Assembly: GCF_006440775.1 (NCBI RefSeq)
Contig: NZ_VFTZ01000009.1
Coordinates: forward strand, 186,001-250,000
Reading direction: 5' to 3'
DNA: 64,000 nucleotides
Source: Mesorhizobium sp. B2-7-2
GTDB lineage: Bacteria > Pseudomonadota > Alphaproteobacteria > Rhizobiales > Rhizobiaceae
Shown here: piece by piece, positions 55,209 to 63,686 of the stretch
Layout: every line of letters starts with the position of its first letter
How positions within the stretch are numbered: the stretch's first letter is position 1
Notes under the pieces: generated by a model
Seen by the model: only the letters and a program-made list of their open reading frames with translations
Told to the model about the DNA's origin: nothing
Databases searched by the model: none
Translations under genes and position numbers: made by a program

Positions 55209-55224
55209 GCGGCGACCAATGAGC
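55197..55224 (+). repeat. 14-bp tandem duplication at a gene junction, creating a 5-codon frame
   Basis: GGCGACCAATGAGC occurs twice in a row. The first copy holds the permease stop with an overlapping ATG at 55205; that ATG opens a frame of five codons (MSGDQ) whose stop overlaps the true ATPase ATG at 55219. Removing one copy would restore a simple ATGA overlap like those at the other junctions. Confidence 0.9.
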
Positions 55225-56055
55225 GACACGCTTCTTGATGTCGACGACTTGCGCATCACCTTCCCGACCCGCACCGGCCTCGTGCAGGCCGTGCGCGGCG
55301 TCTCCTTCTCGCTCGGCCGGGAGCGGCTGGGCATCGTCGGCGAAAGCGGCTCCGGCAAGTCGCAGACCGGTCGCGCCATCATGGGGCTGACCCCGCCGCA
55401 GGCCGAGGTCTCGGCGAAGAAGCTCGCCTTCGACGGCATGGACTTGCTTTCCATATCGCCGCGTGAGCGCCGGGCGCTGCGGGGAAACCGCATCGCCATG
55501 ATCCTGCAGGATCCAAAATACTCGCTCGACCCGGTGATGACCATCGGCCGCCAGATCGTCGAGACGCTGCGCACGCATGAGAAGGTCGGAAAGACCGAAG
55601 CGCGCGAACGGGCGCTGGCGATGCTGCAGGCGGTGCAGATCCGCGACCCGGCCCGCGTCTTCGACCTTTACCCGCACGAGGTCTCGGGCGGCATGGGCCA
55701 GCGCGCCATGATCGCCATGATGCTGGTCACCGGACCCGAATTGATGATCGCCGACGAGCCGACTTCGGCGCTCGACGTCACCGTGCAGCTCGACGTGCTC
55801 AATATCCTCGACAAGCTCGTCGCCGAGCGCGGCATGGGGCTGATCTTCATCTCGCACGACCTGCGCCTGGTGTCGTCCTTCTGCGACCGCGTCGTCGTCA
55901 TGTATGCCGGCAAAGTCGTCGAGCAGATCAAGGCTTCCGAACTGCGCGATGCTCAGCACCCTTACACGCGCGGCCTGCTCAATTGCATGCCGAAGATCGG
56001 CTTCGAGCGCCATCCGCTGCCGGTTCTCGACCGCAAGCCGGAGTGGGCGGCATGA
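55219..56055 (+). CDS. ABC transporter ATPase (DppD-like, second importer)
   Basis: 278 residues with Walker [10 protein letters not shown], signature VSGGMGQRA, Walker [13 protein letters not shown] and the C-terminal peptide-transporter end AQHPYTRGLL. The signature has MGQRA instead of the more common MRQRV. Start at 55219 is preferred; a frame open from 55120 lies inside the permease gene. It overlaps the last ATPase by an ATGA junction. Confidence 0.92.
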   Translation: MSDTLLDVDDLRITFPTRTGLVQAVRGVSFSLGRERLGIVGESGSGKSQTGRAIMGLTPPQAEVSAKKLAFDGMDLLSISPRERRALRGNRIAMILQDPKYSLDPVMTIGRQIVETLRTHEKVGKTEARERALAMLQAVQIRDPARVFDLYPHEVSGGMGQRAMIAMMLVTGPELMIADEPTSALDVTVQLDVLNILDKLVAERGMGLIFISHDLRLVSSFCDRVVVMYAGKVVEQIKASELRDAQHPYTRGLLNCMPKIGFERHPLPVLDRKPEWAA

Positions 56056-56798
56056 CGGTTTCCATCACCGTCGAAGGGCTGGAAGTGGTCTTCGACCGGT
56101 TTCGCGCGCTGAAGGGCGTCAGCCTCGAACTCAGGGAAGGCGAATCCTACGGCCTCGTCGGCGAAAGCGGTTCCGGCAAGTCGACGCTGCTGAGAGCCAT
56201 CACCGGCCTCGCGCCGGCTTCTTCCGGCACCATCACCGTCAACGGCAAGACGCTCGGCAAAACCCGCGACAAGGCGTTCTATCGCGAGGTGCAGATGGTC
56301 TTTCAGGATCCTTACGGCTCGCTGCATCCGCGCCAGACGGTCGACCGCCTGCTGCAGGAGCCCCTGGCGATCCATGGCATTGCCGAGGGCGAGAAGCGCA
56401 TCGAGCGCGCGCTGGACGAGGTTGGGCTTGGCAAGGGCTTCCGCTTCCGTTATGCGCACCAGCTCTCCGGCGGCCAGCGCCAGCGCGTCGCGATTGCTCG
56501 TGCGTTGATCCTTGAACCTTCGATCCTGCTGCTTGACGAGCCGACTTCGGCGCTCGATGCCTCGGTGCAGGCGGAAGTGCTGAACCTGCTCGAAGAGGTG
56601 CGGCGCCGCCGCAAGCTCACCTTCCTGATGGTCAGCCACGACCTCGCCATCATCACCCATATGTGCGAGCGGCTCATGGTGATGCAGAATGGCGAGGCGG
56701 TGGAGACGCTGACCGCGAGCCAGCTGATCGGCCATCGCGTCAGCGAGGACTATACGCGCAATCTGTTGAGGGCCAGCGAAGGATTTGTGAGGGTTTAG
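56052..56798 (+). CDS. ABC transporter ATPase (DppF-like, second importer)
   Basis: 248 residues: Walker [26 protein letters not shown], signature LSGGQRQRV, Walker [13 protein letters not shown]. It lacks the longer C-terminal extension of typical OppF. It is the last importer gene; gabT follows after 184 bases with no clear terminator, so read-through is possible. Confidence 0.92.
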   Translation: MTVSITVEGLEVVFDRFRALKGVSLELREGESYGLVGESGSGKSTLLRAITGLAPASSGTITVNGKTLGKTRDKAFYREVQMVFQDPYGSLHPRQTVDRLLQEPLAIHGIAEGEKRIERALDEVGLGKGFRFRYAHQLSGGQRQRVAIARALILEPSILLLDEPTSALDASVQAEVLNLLEEVRRRRKLTFLMVSHDLAIITHMCERLMVMQNGEAVETLTASQLIGHRVSEDYTRNLLRASEGFVRV

Positions 56799-56982
56799 CT
56801 CACAATTGCCAAGCCGCGTCCCTGCCCAGGTGTACCAGGGATGACTTTATCTGGGGCAGGCCCAATTGACTGGATCACGTGCCGACTTGAGCAAAACGTG
56901 AAATAAGGTCAGAAGGATTTCAACGGCATCAAACGAGAACGGGCCCAGTCTCGATGAAGGATGGCCCCGATTGAGGGACGAT

Positions 56983-58260
56983 ATGAAGAATTCAGCCATT
57001 TCCGAACGCAAGAACCAGTCGATCTCGCGCGGCGTCGGCATGACGACGCAGATCTACGCCGATCGCGCCGAGAATTCGGAAATCTGGGACGTCGAGGGCC
57101 GCCGCTACATCGACTTCTCGTCCGGCATCGCCGTCGTCAACACCGGCCACCGCCACCCGAAGGTGATCGAGGCGGTCAAGGCGCAGCTCGACCGCTTCAC
57201 CCACACCTGCCACCAGGTCGTGCCTTATGAGAGCTACGTGCATCTCGCCGAGCGGCTGAACGGCTTGCTGCCGGGCAAGTTCGACAAGAAGACCGTCTTC
57301 GTCACCACCGGCGCCGAGGCGGTCGAGAACGCCATCAAGATCGCCCGCAACGCCACCGGCCGTCAGGCGGTCATCGCCTTTTCAGGCGGCTTTCATGGCC
57401 GCACCTTCATGGGCATGGCGCTGACCGGCAAGGTCGTGCCCTACAAGGTCGGCTTCGGCGCCATGCCCGCCGATGTCTTCCACGCGCCGTTCCCGGTCGC
57501 GCTGCATGGTGTCTCGGTCGCCGATTCGCTTGCCGCGCTCGACAAGCTGTTCAAAGCTGATGTCGATCCGGGCCGCGTTGCCGCCATCATCGTCGAACCG
57601 GTTCAGGGCGAGGGCGGCTTCTACCAGGCGCCGCGCGATTTCATGCCAGCACTGCGCAAGATCTGCGACCAGCATGGCATCCTGCTGGTCGCCGACGAAG
57701 TGCAGACCGGCTTTGCCCGTACCGGCAGGATGTTCGCCATGGATCATCACGACGTGGCGCCCGATCTCACCACCATGGCCAAGAGCCTCGCCGGCGGCTT
57801 CCCGCTGTCGGCCGTCACCGGCCGCGCCGAGATCATGGACGCGCCCGGCCCCGGCGGGCTCGGCGGCACTTATGGCGGCAGCCCGATCGGCGTTGCCGCC
57901 GCGCACGCCGTGCTCGACGTCATCGAGGAGGAAAAACTCTGCGACCGCGCCAATGCGCTGGGCGCGCGGCTGAAGCAGCGGCTGGTTTCGATCCGCGAGG
58001 ACGTGCCGGAGATCGTCGACATCCGCGGTCCGGGCTTCATGAACGCGGTCGAGTTCAACGACGTTAAGAAGGGGCTTCCGTCAGCGGAGTTCGCCAACGC
58101 GGTCAGGCTGAAGGCGCTGGACAAGGGCCTCATCCTGCTCACCTGCGGCGTCTACGGCAACGTCATCCGCTTCCTTTCGCCGATCACCATCCAGGACGGC
58201 GTCATGACCGAGGCGCTGGATATCCTGGAAACCTCGATCCGCGAGTCGCGGGCCGCTTAA
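56983..58260 (+). CDS. gabT: 4-aminobutyrate aminotransferase-type enzyme
   Basis: 425 residues of class III aminotransferases: VTTGAEAVENAIKIARNATG, FSGGFHGRTFMGMALTGK, VVEP-type IIVEPVQGEGGF, LLVADEVQTGFARTG and the PLP lysine in TMAKSLAGGF. It moves the amino group of 4-aminobutyrate or a similar omega-amino acid to 2-oxoglutarate. ATG at 56983 has GAGGGA upstream. The stop overlaps the convergent flavoprotein stop in TTAA. Its place behind the importer suggests that the importer brings a compound that yields an omega-amino acid. Confidence 0.9.
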   Translation: MKNSAISERKNQSISRGVGMTTQIYADRAENSEIWDVEGRRYIDFSSGIAVVNTGHRHPKVIEAVKAQLDRFTHTCHQVVPYESYVHLAERLNGLLPGKFDKKTVFVTTGAEAVENAIKIARNATGRQAVIAFSGGFHGRTFMGMALTGKVVPYKVGFGAMPADVFHAPFPVALHGVSVADSLAALDKLFKADVDPGRVAAIIVEPVQGEGGFYQAPRDFMPALRKICDQHGILLVADEVQTGFARTGRMFAMDHHDVAPDLTTMAKSLAGGFPLSAVTGRAEIMDAPGPGGLGGTYGGSPIGVAAAHAVLDVIEEEKLCDRANALGARLKQRLVSIREDVPEIVDIRGPGFMNAVEFNDVKKGLPSAEFANAVRLKALDKGLILLTCGVYGNVIRFLSPITIQDGVMTEALDILETSIRESRAA

Positions 58261-59504
58261 CCCGCGGCTCTTGCCGGCTCGCTGAAGGCCGCAAGCGCGG
58301 CTTTCAGCGCATCCGGCCCGCCTGCCACCGTTTGCGGCGTCGGCGAGAAGCCGGCGCCGAACATCTTGCGGCCAAGCATGTGGTCGGCCGGGCGGTTGAC
58401 GGATTCGATACCGAGCAGCCGGTTGCCCGCATAGTGGTAGATCGAGAACCTGTTCTCGGCGAGATCGCCCAGCACTACATGGTGATCGCCGCCTTGGGTC
58501 AGGCCCACCATCTGCAGCTTCATGTCGCCGATATCCGACCAGAACCACGGCACGGCCGAGAAGGGCTCGCCATGGCCGAGGACGGTGCGTGCGGCAAGCC
58601 TGGCCTGGTCGGTGGCGTTCTGCACCGATTCCAGCCGCACGTCGCCGCCGGTGAACCAGTGCCGGTAGGAGGCCGCGTCGCCGATGGCGAGGATTTCGGG
58701 AACAGAGCTCTGCATATGCTGGTCGACGCGGATGCCGTTGCCGATAGTTAAGCCGGCGGCTTCAGCCAGTCCGACATTGGGCACCACGCCGATGCCGATG
58801 ATCACCATCTGCGCCGGCAGGCGTTCGCCGCCCGACGTGATCGCGGCCGAGACGCGGCCGCCTTCGCCCTCGAGGCGGGCAATGGTGGTGCCGGTCAGGA
58901 TGCGCACGCCGATCGCTTCCAGGCGCTGGCGCACATGCGCGGCGATGACCGGCGCCACAGCGCGGCCGAGCAGCCGGTCGACCGCCTCGACGACGGTGAC
59001 GTTGCGGCCGGCCGCTCTCAGCGTCGCCGCGATCTCCAGCCCGATGAAGCCGCCGCCGAGAATGACCACGTCTTCGGTTTGCGCGCTGAGCTCGCGGATC
59101 AGGCGCGCATCGGCCAGCGAGCGCAGGGAGACCACGCCGGCAAGGCTGGCGCCGTCAAGCTTGAGCAGACGCGGCCGCGAGCCGGTCGCGAGCACCAGCC
59201 GGTCGAAGGCAAGCGTACCACCGCCTGCGACATTCAGCCGGCCCGCGCCGACATCGATGCTGTCGATGCGCACGCCCGGCCGGTAGTCGATGTTGTTGCC
59301 GGTGTAGAAGGCTTCGCCCCGCAGCGGCTGCGGCTTGGCCTCGGCGTCCTTGATGAAGGTCTTGGAGAGCGGCGGCTTGTGATAGGGCAGTTCCTTCTCG
59401 TCGCCGACCAAGACGACGGGTCCTTCATAGCCCTCTTCGCGCAGGCTGGCGGCTGCCTGCACGCCGGCATGGCCCGCACCGACAATCACAACCCCGTTCG
59501 TCAT
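58257..59504 (-). CDS. FAD-dependent ferredoxin/rubredoxin-reductase-type oxidoreductase
   Basis: 415 residues: N-terminal FAD motif GAGHAGVQAAASL, LPYHKPPLSKTF typical of ferredoxin reductases of ring dioxygenase and P450 systems, NAD motif ILGGGFIGLEIAATL, a TGD-type ILAIGDAASY and a C-terminal reductase domain. ATG at 59504 has AAGGAT upstream. Its electron partner is not encoded nearby. It is convergent with gabT. Confidence 0.88.
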   Translation of the reverse strand: MTNGVVIVGAGHAGVQAAASLREEGYEGPVVLVGDEKELPYHKPPLSKTFIKDAEAKPQPLRGEAFYTGNNIDYRPGVRIDSIDVGAGRLNVAGGGTLAFDRLVLATGSRPRLLKLDGASLAGVVSLRSLADARLIRELSAQTEDVVILGGGFIGLEIAATLRAAGRNVTVVEAVDRLLGRAVAPVIAAHVRQRLEAIGVRILTGTTIARLEGEGGRVSAAITSGGERLPAQMVIIGIGVVPNVGLAEAAGLTIGNGIRVDQHMQSSVPEILAIGDAASYRHWFTGGDVRLESVQNATDQARLAARTVLGHGEPFSAVPWFWSDIGDMKLQMVGLTQGGDHHVVLGDLAENRFSIYHYAGNRLLGIESVNRPADHMLGRKMFGAGFSPTPQTVAGGPDALKAALAAFSEPARAAG

Positions 59505-59654
59505 CGCAATCCTTTTGGTCAACAAATTTAGGCTCTTGCGCCAGGTGGCGATTGTCCGTCACCGCCGCAAGAGCCGCGCACCGGGTCGCACCCAGAACGG
59601 CTGTCTGTCAATCGGGCCCAGCGAGGCAGTACCGGGCTTAAAGTTGACATTTGT

Positions 59655-59675
59655 AGTTTAGAATAATTCTAAACT
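59655..59675. promoter_or_regulatory. Irr-type iron control element (ICE)
   Basis: A perfect 21-bp palindrome with arms AGTTTAGAAT and ATTCTAAACT around one central base. It contains TTTAGAA-3-TTCTAAA, the known Irr recognition sequence of Rhizobiales. It lies 241 bases ahead of the imelysin start; the 412-base gap (59505-59916) holds no gene. Confidence 0.85.
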
Positions 59676-59916
59676 GTTGTTTCAATTGAATATTTTCTAT
59701 CGCGCCAGTTGACTCCCAGCCTCTCCGTCGCTTTATGGAGAGCTGCGCGCAAAGCGCATCCCTTTGATGTCTGGGCCTTGAACCCTTTCCATTGGAGGCA
59801 CGTGGGTGTCTTTTTATCGCGAACCGCGCATCGACGCGGCCACCATTTTTCCCGGCATGCTTATGCCTCGGCGCGGGTGGGCGCCTTTTGTTGAATTTCC
59901 AAAGAACTGGAGAAGG

Positions 59917-61209
59917 ATGATGACGGCACGTAATGGCGGCAGGCTGGCTGCGATCTGCGCCACGGCTGCGCTGACGGCGGCGGTGTTCGTGTTGCCGGCG
60001 AAAGCCGAGACGGACGCCAAGGCGGTGATCAAGACCTATGCCGACATCGCTTTAGCCAAATACGAGGATTCGCTGACAACCGCTCAGGCGCTGGACAAGG
60101 CGGTGGATGCGCTCATTGCCAGCCCCTCGGCCGACACGTTGAACGCCGCGCGCGAGGCCTGGAGGGCGGCGCGCATTCCTTACCAGCAGACCGAAGTCTA
60201 CCGCTTCGGCAACAAGATCGTCGACGACTGGGAAGGCAAGGTGAATTCCTGGCCGCTGGATGAGGGCCTGATCGACTATGTCGCCAAGAGCTATGGCACC
60301 GAATCGGACGAAAACGCGCTCTATACGGCCAACGTTATCGCCAACAAGGAAATCGAGATCAACGGCAAGAAGGCCGATGCCTCGAAGCTGACGCCCGAGT
60401 TCCTGTCCGGCACGCTGCAGGAGGCCGGCGGCGTCGAAGCCAATGTCGCGACCGGCTATCACGCCATCGAATTCCTGCTCTGGGGCCAGGACCTGCATGG
60501 CACAGGGCCGGGCGCCGGCGAGCGGCCCTTTACCGACTACGACCTCAAGAATTGCAGCAATGGCAATTGCGATCGTCGCGCCGAATATCTGAGATCGGCG
60601 ACCGATCTTCTGGTGTCAGACCTGCAGGAAATGGTCGGCAACTGGAAGGAAGACGGCGCCGCGCGCAAGAACCTCACCGAGGGCGATGCGAATACCGCCA
60701 TCTCCACCATCTTCACCGGCATGGGCTCGCTCTCCTATGGCGAGCTTGCCGGCGAGCGCATGAAGCTCGGCCTGTTGCTGCACGACCCGGAAGAGGAGCA
60801 CGACTGCTTCTCCGACAACACCTCCATCTCGCATCTCTATGACGCGGTCGGCATCCGCGACGCCTACCATGCCAGCTACAAGCGGCTCGACGGCTCCGTG
60901 GTCTCGGGTCCGTCGGTGTCCGACATGGTGAAGGCCGCCGATCCGGCGATCGACAAGGAGCTGTCGAGCAAGCTCGACACCACCGTCGCCAAGATGGAGG
61001 CCATCCAGGCGCGTGCCCTTGCCGGCGAGGCATATGACCAGCAGATCGCCGAGGGCAACACGGAAGGTAACGCCACGGTGCAGGCGGCGATCGACGCCCT
61101 GATCGACCAGACCAAGTCGATCGAGCGCGCCGTGGGCTCGCTCAAGCTGAACGAGATTGCTTTCGAGGGCTCTGACAGCCTCGACGCGCCCGACAAGGTG
61201 TTCAAGTAA
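59917..61209 (+). CDS. Imelysin-family (IrpA-like) iron-regulated periplasmic protein
   Basis: 430 residues. A signal peptide (ICATAALTAAVFVLPAKA) precedes the imelysin domain with GYHAIEFLLWGQD (GxHxxE; H182 and E185) and YQQTEVYRFGN. The second half repeats the fold. Such proteins are iron-regulated and thought to bind iron or heme in the periplasm. GGAGAAGG precedes two ATGs (59917 and 59920). It is the first gene after the Irr box; the bfd gene follows after 100 bases. Confidence 0.9.
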   Translation: MMTARNGGRLAAICATAALTAAVFVLPAKAETDAKAVIKTYADIALAKYEDSLTTAQALDKAVDALIASPSADTLNAAREAWRAARIPYQQTEVYRFGNKIVDDWEGKVNSWPLDEGLIDYVAKSYGTESDENALYTANVIANKEIEINGKKADASKLTPEFLSGTLQEAGGVEANVATGYHAIEFLLWGQDLHGTGPGAGERPFTDYDLKNCSNGNCDRRAEYLRSATDLLVSDLQEMVGNWKEDGAARKNLTEGDANTAISTIFTGMGSLSYGELAGERMKLGLLLHDPEEEHDCFSDNTSISHLYDAVGIRDAYHASYKRLDGSVVSGPSVSDMVKAADPAIDKELSSKLDTTVAKMEAIQARALAGEAYDQQIAEGNTEGNATVQAAIDALIDQTKSIERAVGSLKLNEIAFEGSDSLDAPDKVFK

Positions 61210-61309
61210 GATCGGGAATGGTCCCAATAACCGGTCTTTGGACAAGATCGTGCCCAATTGAGAAACCAGCCAAGCGGCGCCGGAAGGCGTCGTCAGCCAG
61301 AGCAAGTAG

Positions 61310-61621
61310 ATGCTGATCTGCCATTGCAACATCATCACCGAAAAGGAGATCGAGCAGACGATCGTCGGCCTGCTGGATGAGGATCCGTGGCAGCTGATCG
61401 TGCCCGCGAAGGTCTATCATGCGATGCACAAGCGGGGCCGCTGTTGCGGCTGTTTCCCAAATGTGGTGGAAACGATCATTCGGGTCACCGAGAATTACCA
61501 CGCCCGCTCGGAGACGGAGGGCGCGGACATCGTTTCACACCTGGATCGCGTGCGAGGCTTGCGCGTCCAATACGGGAGCAGAAGCCATGAAAGGCGAACC
61601 GCAGGTCATCGAGCGGCTTAA
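61310..61621 (+). CDS. bfd: Bacterioferritin-associated ferredoxin
   Basis: 103 residues: C4-H-C6 at the start and C45-C-G-C48 form the four-cysteine 2Fe-2S site of Bfd. Bfd reduces bacterioferritin to release stored iron. The C-terminal tail (about 30 residues beyond the usual end) overlaps the bfr start by 35 bases in another frame. Confidence 0.88.
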   Translation: MLICHCNIITEKEIEQTIVGLLDEDPWQLIVPAKVYHAMHKRGRCCGCFPNVVETIIRVTENYHARSETEGADIVSHLDRVRGLRVQYGSRSHERRTAGHRAA

Positions 61622-62072
61622 TGACGCTCTGTTTCTCGAGCTTGGAGCCGTCAACCAGTACTGGGTGCATTATCGTCTGCTCGAGGATTGGGGCTACACC
61701 AAGCTGGCCAAGAAGGAGCGGGCGGAATCGATCGAGGAAATGCATCACGCCGACCGGCTGATCGCGCGCATCATCTTCCTCGAAGGCCATCCCAACCTGC
61801 AGTCCGTCGCGCCGTTGCGCATCGGCCAGAACGTCAAGGAGGTGCTCGAATCCGATCTGGCCGGCGAATATGACGCGCGCACCGCCTACAAGCGCTCGCG
61901 CGAGATCTGCCAGGACGAAGGCGATTTCGTTTCGATGAAGCTGTTCGAGGATCTTTTGACCGACGAAGAAGGACATATCGATTTCCTGGAAACGCAGCTC
62001 GACCTGCTTGCCTCGATCGGTGAGGAAAAATACGGCCAGCTCAATGCCGATTCGGCCAACGAGGCGGGGTAA
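61587..62072 (+). CDS. bfr: Bacterioferritin
   Basis: 161 residues with the expected ferroxidase and heme ligands at the standard positions: E18, E51, H54 and heme ligand M52 (EEMHHAD), plus [12 protein letters not shown] for the second iron site. It stores iron as a 24-mer. The ATG at 61587 has CGGGAG upstream and starts inside the end of bfd, so the pair is coupled. Confidence 0.95.
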   Translation: MKGEPQVIERLNDALFLELGAVNQYWVHYRLLEDWGYTKLAKKERAESIEEMHHADRLIARIIFLEGHPNLQSVAPLRIGQNVKEVLESDLAGEYDARTAYKRSREICQDEGDFVSMKLFEDLLTDEEGHIDFLETQLDLLASIGEEKYGQLNADSANEAG

Positions 62073-62084
62073 GGACATGCGGGA

Positions 62085-63686
62085 ATGCGGCGCCCCGTAG
62101 ACTTTTCGTGCCGCGCGTGGCGGGCCGCAGTCGACGCCCTGCCGCTTCGGAAGACCCCGCGATATCGGATCGGTCGCGGGGCGTCGCTTTTGCTGGCGAT
62201 CATGCTTTCCGCATCCGCCTTAGCCGATCAGCCCGCCGCTCTGCCGACGAGCCGCACCGACCTGACGCCGAAGGACCAGGCACGGGTTCTGGCGGTCACC
62301 AGGCCGACGACCGATTTCACCAGGCCCGAGCCGTTCGAGCTGATGCAGGGTGGCGCCGGCACGTCGCGCAAGGACGTCAACCGCGATGCCTTCTCGCAAT
62401 CCTCCGCCAATATCACCTTCGAGGAAGAAGGGATCTTCAAGCTCGGCAACGCGCTGTTCCGCAAGAACTGGGTGTCGTCGCCGTCCTCGACCCAGGCTTC
62501 GGATGGTCTTGGCCCGCTCTTCAACGAACGCGCCTGCCAGAACTGCCATTTGAAGGATGGCCGCGGCCGTCCGCCGGAAGGCGATGCCGGATCGACATCG
62601 ATGTTTCTGAGGCTGGCGCGCGACGCCGGCAACGCCGAGGAAAAGACGGCGCTCACCGATCATAAGCTGCTGAACTTTCCCGATCCCGTCTATGGCGCGC
62701 AACTACAGGATCTGGCGGTTCCCGGGCTCAGGGGTGAGGGCCGGATGCGCGTCGATTATCAAGAGCAAAAAGTGACGCTCGGCGACGGCGCCGTCGTTTC
62801 ACTGCGCAAGCCGAGCTATACGATCGAAAATCTCGGCTACGGTCCGCTCGATCCGCGCACCACGCTGTCGCCGCGCCTGACGCCGCCGATGATCGGGCTG
62901 GGCCTGATCGAGCAGATCGCGCCGGCCGATATCCTCGTCAACGCCGATCCGGACGATCGCAACAGTGACGGCATTTCGGGCCGGCCGAACATCGTGCGCA
63001 ACGAGCTGAACGGCCAGGTGATCCTGGGCCGCTTCGGCTGGAAGGCCCAGACCGCGTCGATCCGCCAGCAAGCGGCCGATGCCTTTGCCGGCGACATCGG
63101 CATCTCGACGCCCGAAGTGCGGAAACCCTGGGGCGATTGCACCGCGGCGCAGCAGGATTGCCTTGCCATGCCAAACGGGGTGCAGCAACGCCTCGGCACG
63201 GCCGAGGCGCCGCCGCCGGTGATGGACCTCGTCGCCTTCTATTCGCAAAATCTGGCCGTGCCGGCGCGGCGCGATATCGGCAAGCCTGATGTGCTTGCCG
63301 GCAAAAAGCAGTTCTACGAGATGGGCTGCATTGCCTGCCACACACCGAAATTCGTCACCATGCGCGGCACGCCCAACAAGGCGCAGGCCTTCCAACTGAT
63401 CTGGCCCTATTCCGACTTCCTGCTGCACGACATGGGTGAGGGCCTCGCCGATGGGCAACGCGTCGGCCAAGCGAGCGGCAGCGAGTGGCGCACCCCGCCG
63501 CTCTGGGGTATTGGGCTCACCGCGACGGTCAACGGCAATGCCTTTTACCTGCATGACGGCCGCGCTCGCACACTTGCCGAGGCGATCCTGTGGCATGGCG
63601 GCGAGGGCCAGAAGGCGCGCGACCGCTTCGCCGGCGCCGCCGCGGTCGATCGCGAGGCGCTGATCAAATTCCTGGAGTCCCTATGA
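62085..63686 (+). CDS. Di-heme oxidoreductase (DUF1111 type)
   Basis: 533 residues. A signal peptide (GASLLLAIMLSASALA) and two c-type heme motifs, CQNCH (C151, C154, H155) and CIACH (C415, C418, H419), with GLGPLFNERA and LLHDMGEGLADG. Proteins of this kind are found beside imelysins in many bacteria and are thought to help redox handling of iron. The stop overlaps the next imelysin start (ATGA). Confidence 0.9.
   Translation: MRRPVDFSCRAWRAAVDALPLRKTPRYRIGRGASLLLAIMLSASALADQPAALPTSRTDLTPKDQARVLAVTRPTTDFTRPEPFELMQGGAGTSRKDVNRDAFSQSSANITFEEEGIFKLGNALFRKNWVSSPSSTQASDGLGPLFNERACQNCHLKDGRGRPPEGDAGSTSMFLRLARDAGNAEEKTALTDHKLLNFPDPVYGAQLQDLAVPGLRGEGRMRVDYQEQKVTLGDGAVVSLRKPSYTIENLGYGPLDPRTTLSPRLTPPMIGLGLIEQIAPADILVNADPDDRNSDGISGRPNIVRNELNGQVILGRFGWKAQTASIRQQAADAFAGDIGISTPEVRKPWGDCTAAQQDCLAMPNGVQQRLGTAEAPPPVMDLVAFYSQNLAVPARRDIGKPDVLAGKKQFYEMGCIACHTPKFVTMRGTPNKAQAFQLIWPYSDFLLHDMGEGLADGQRVGQASGSEWRTPPLWGIGLTATVNGNAFYLHDGRARTLAEAILWHGGEGQKARDRFAGAAAVDREALIKFLESL

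Noticed and set aside
61210..61309. Possible small RNA or gene between imelysin and bfd
   Set aside because: 100 bases with no frame, no strong hairpin and no promoter motif.
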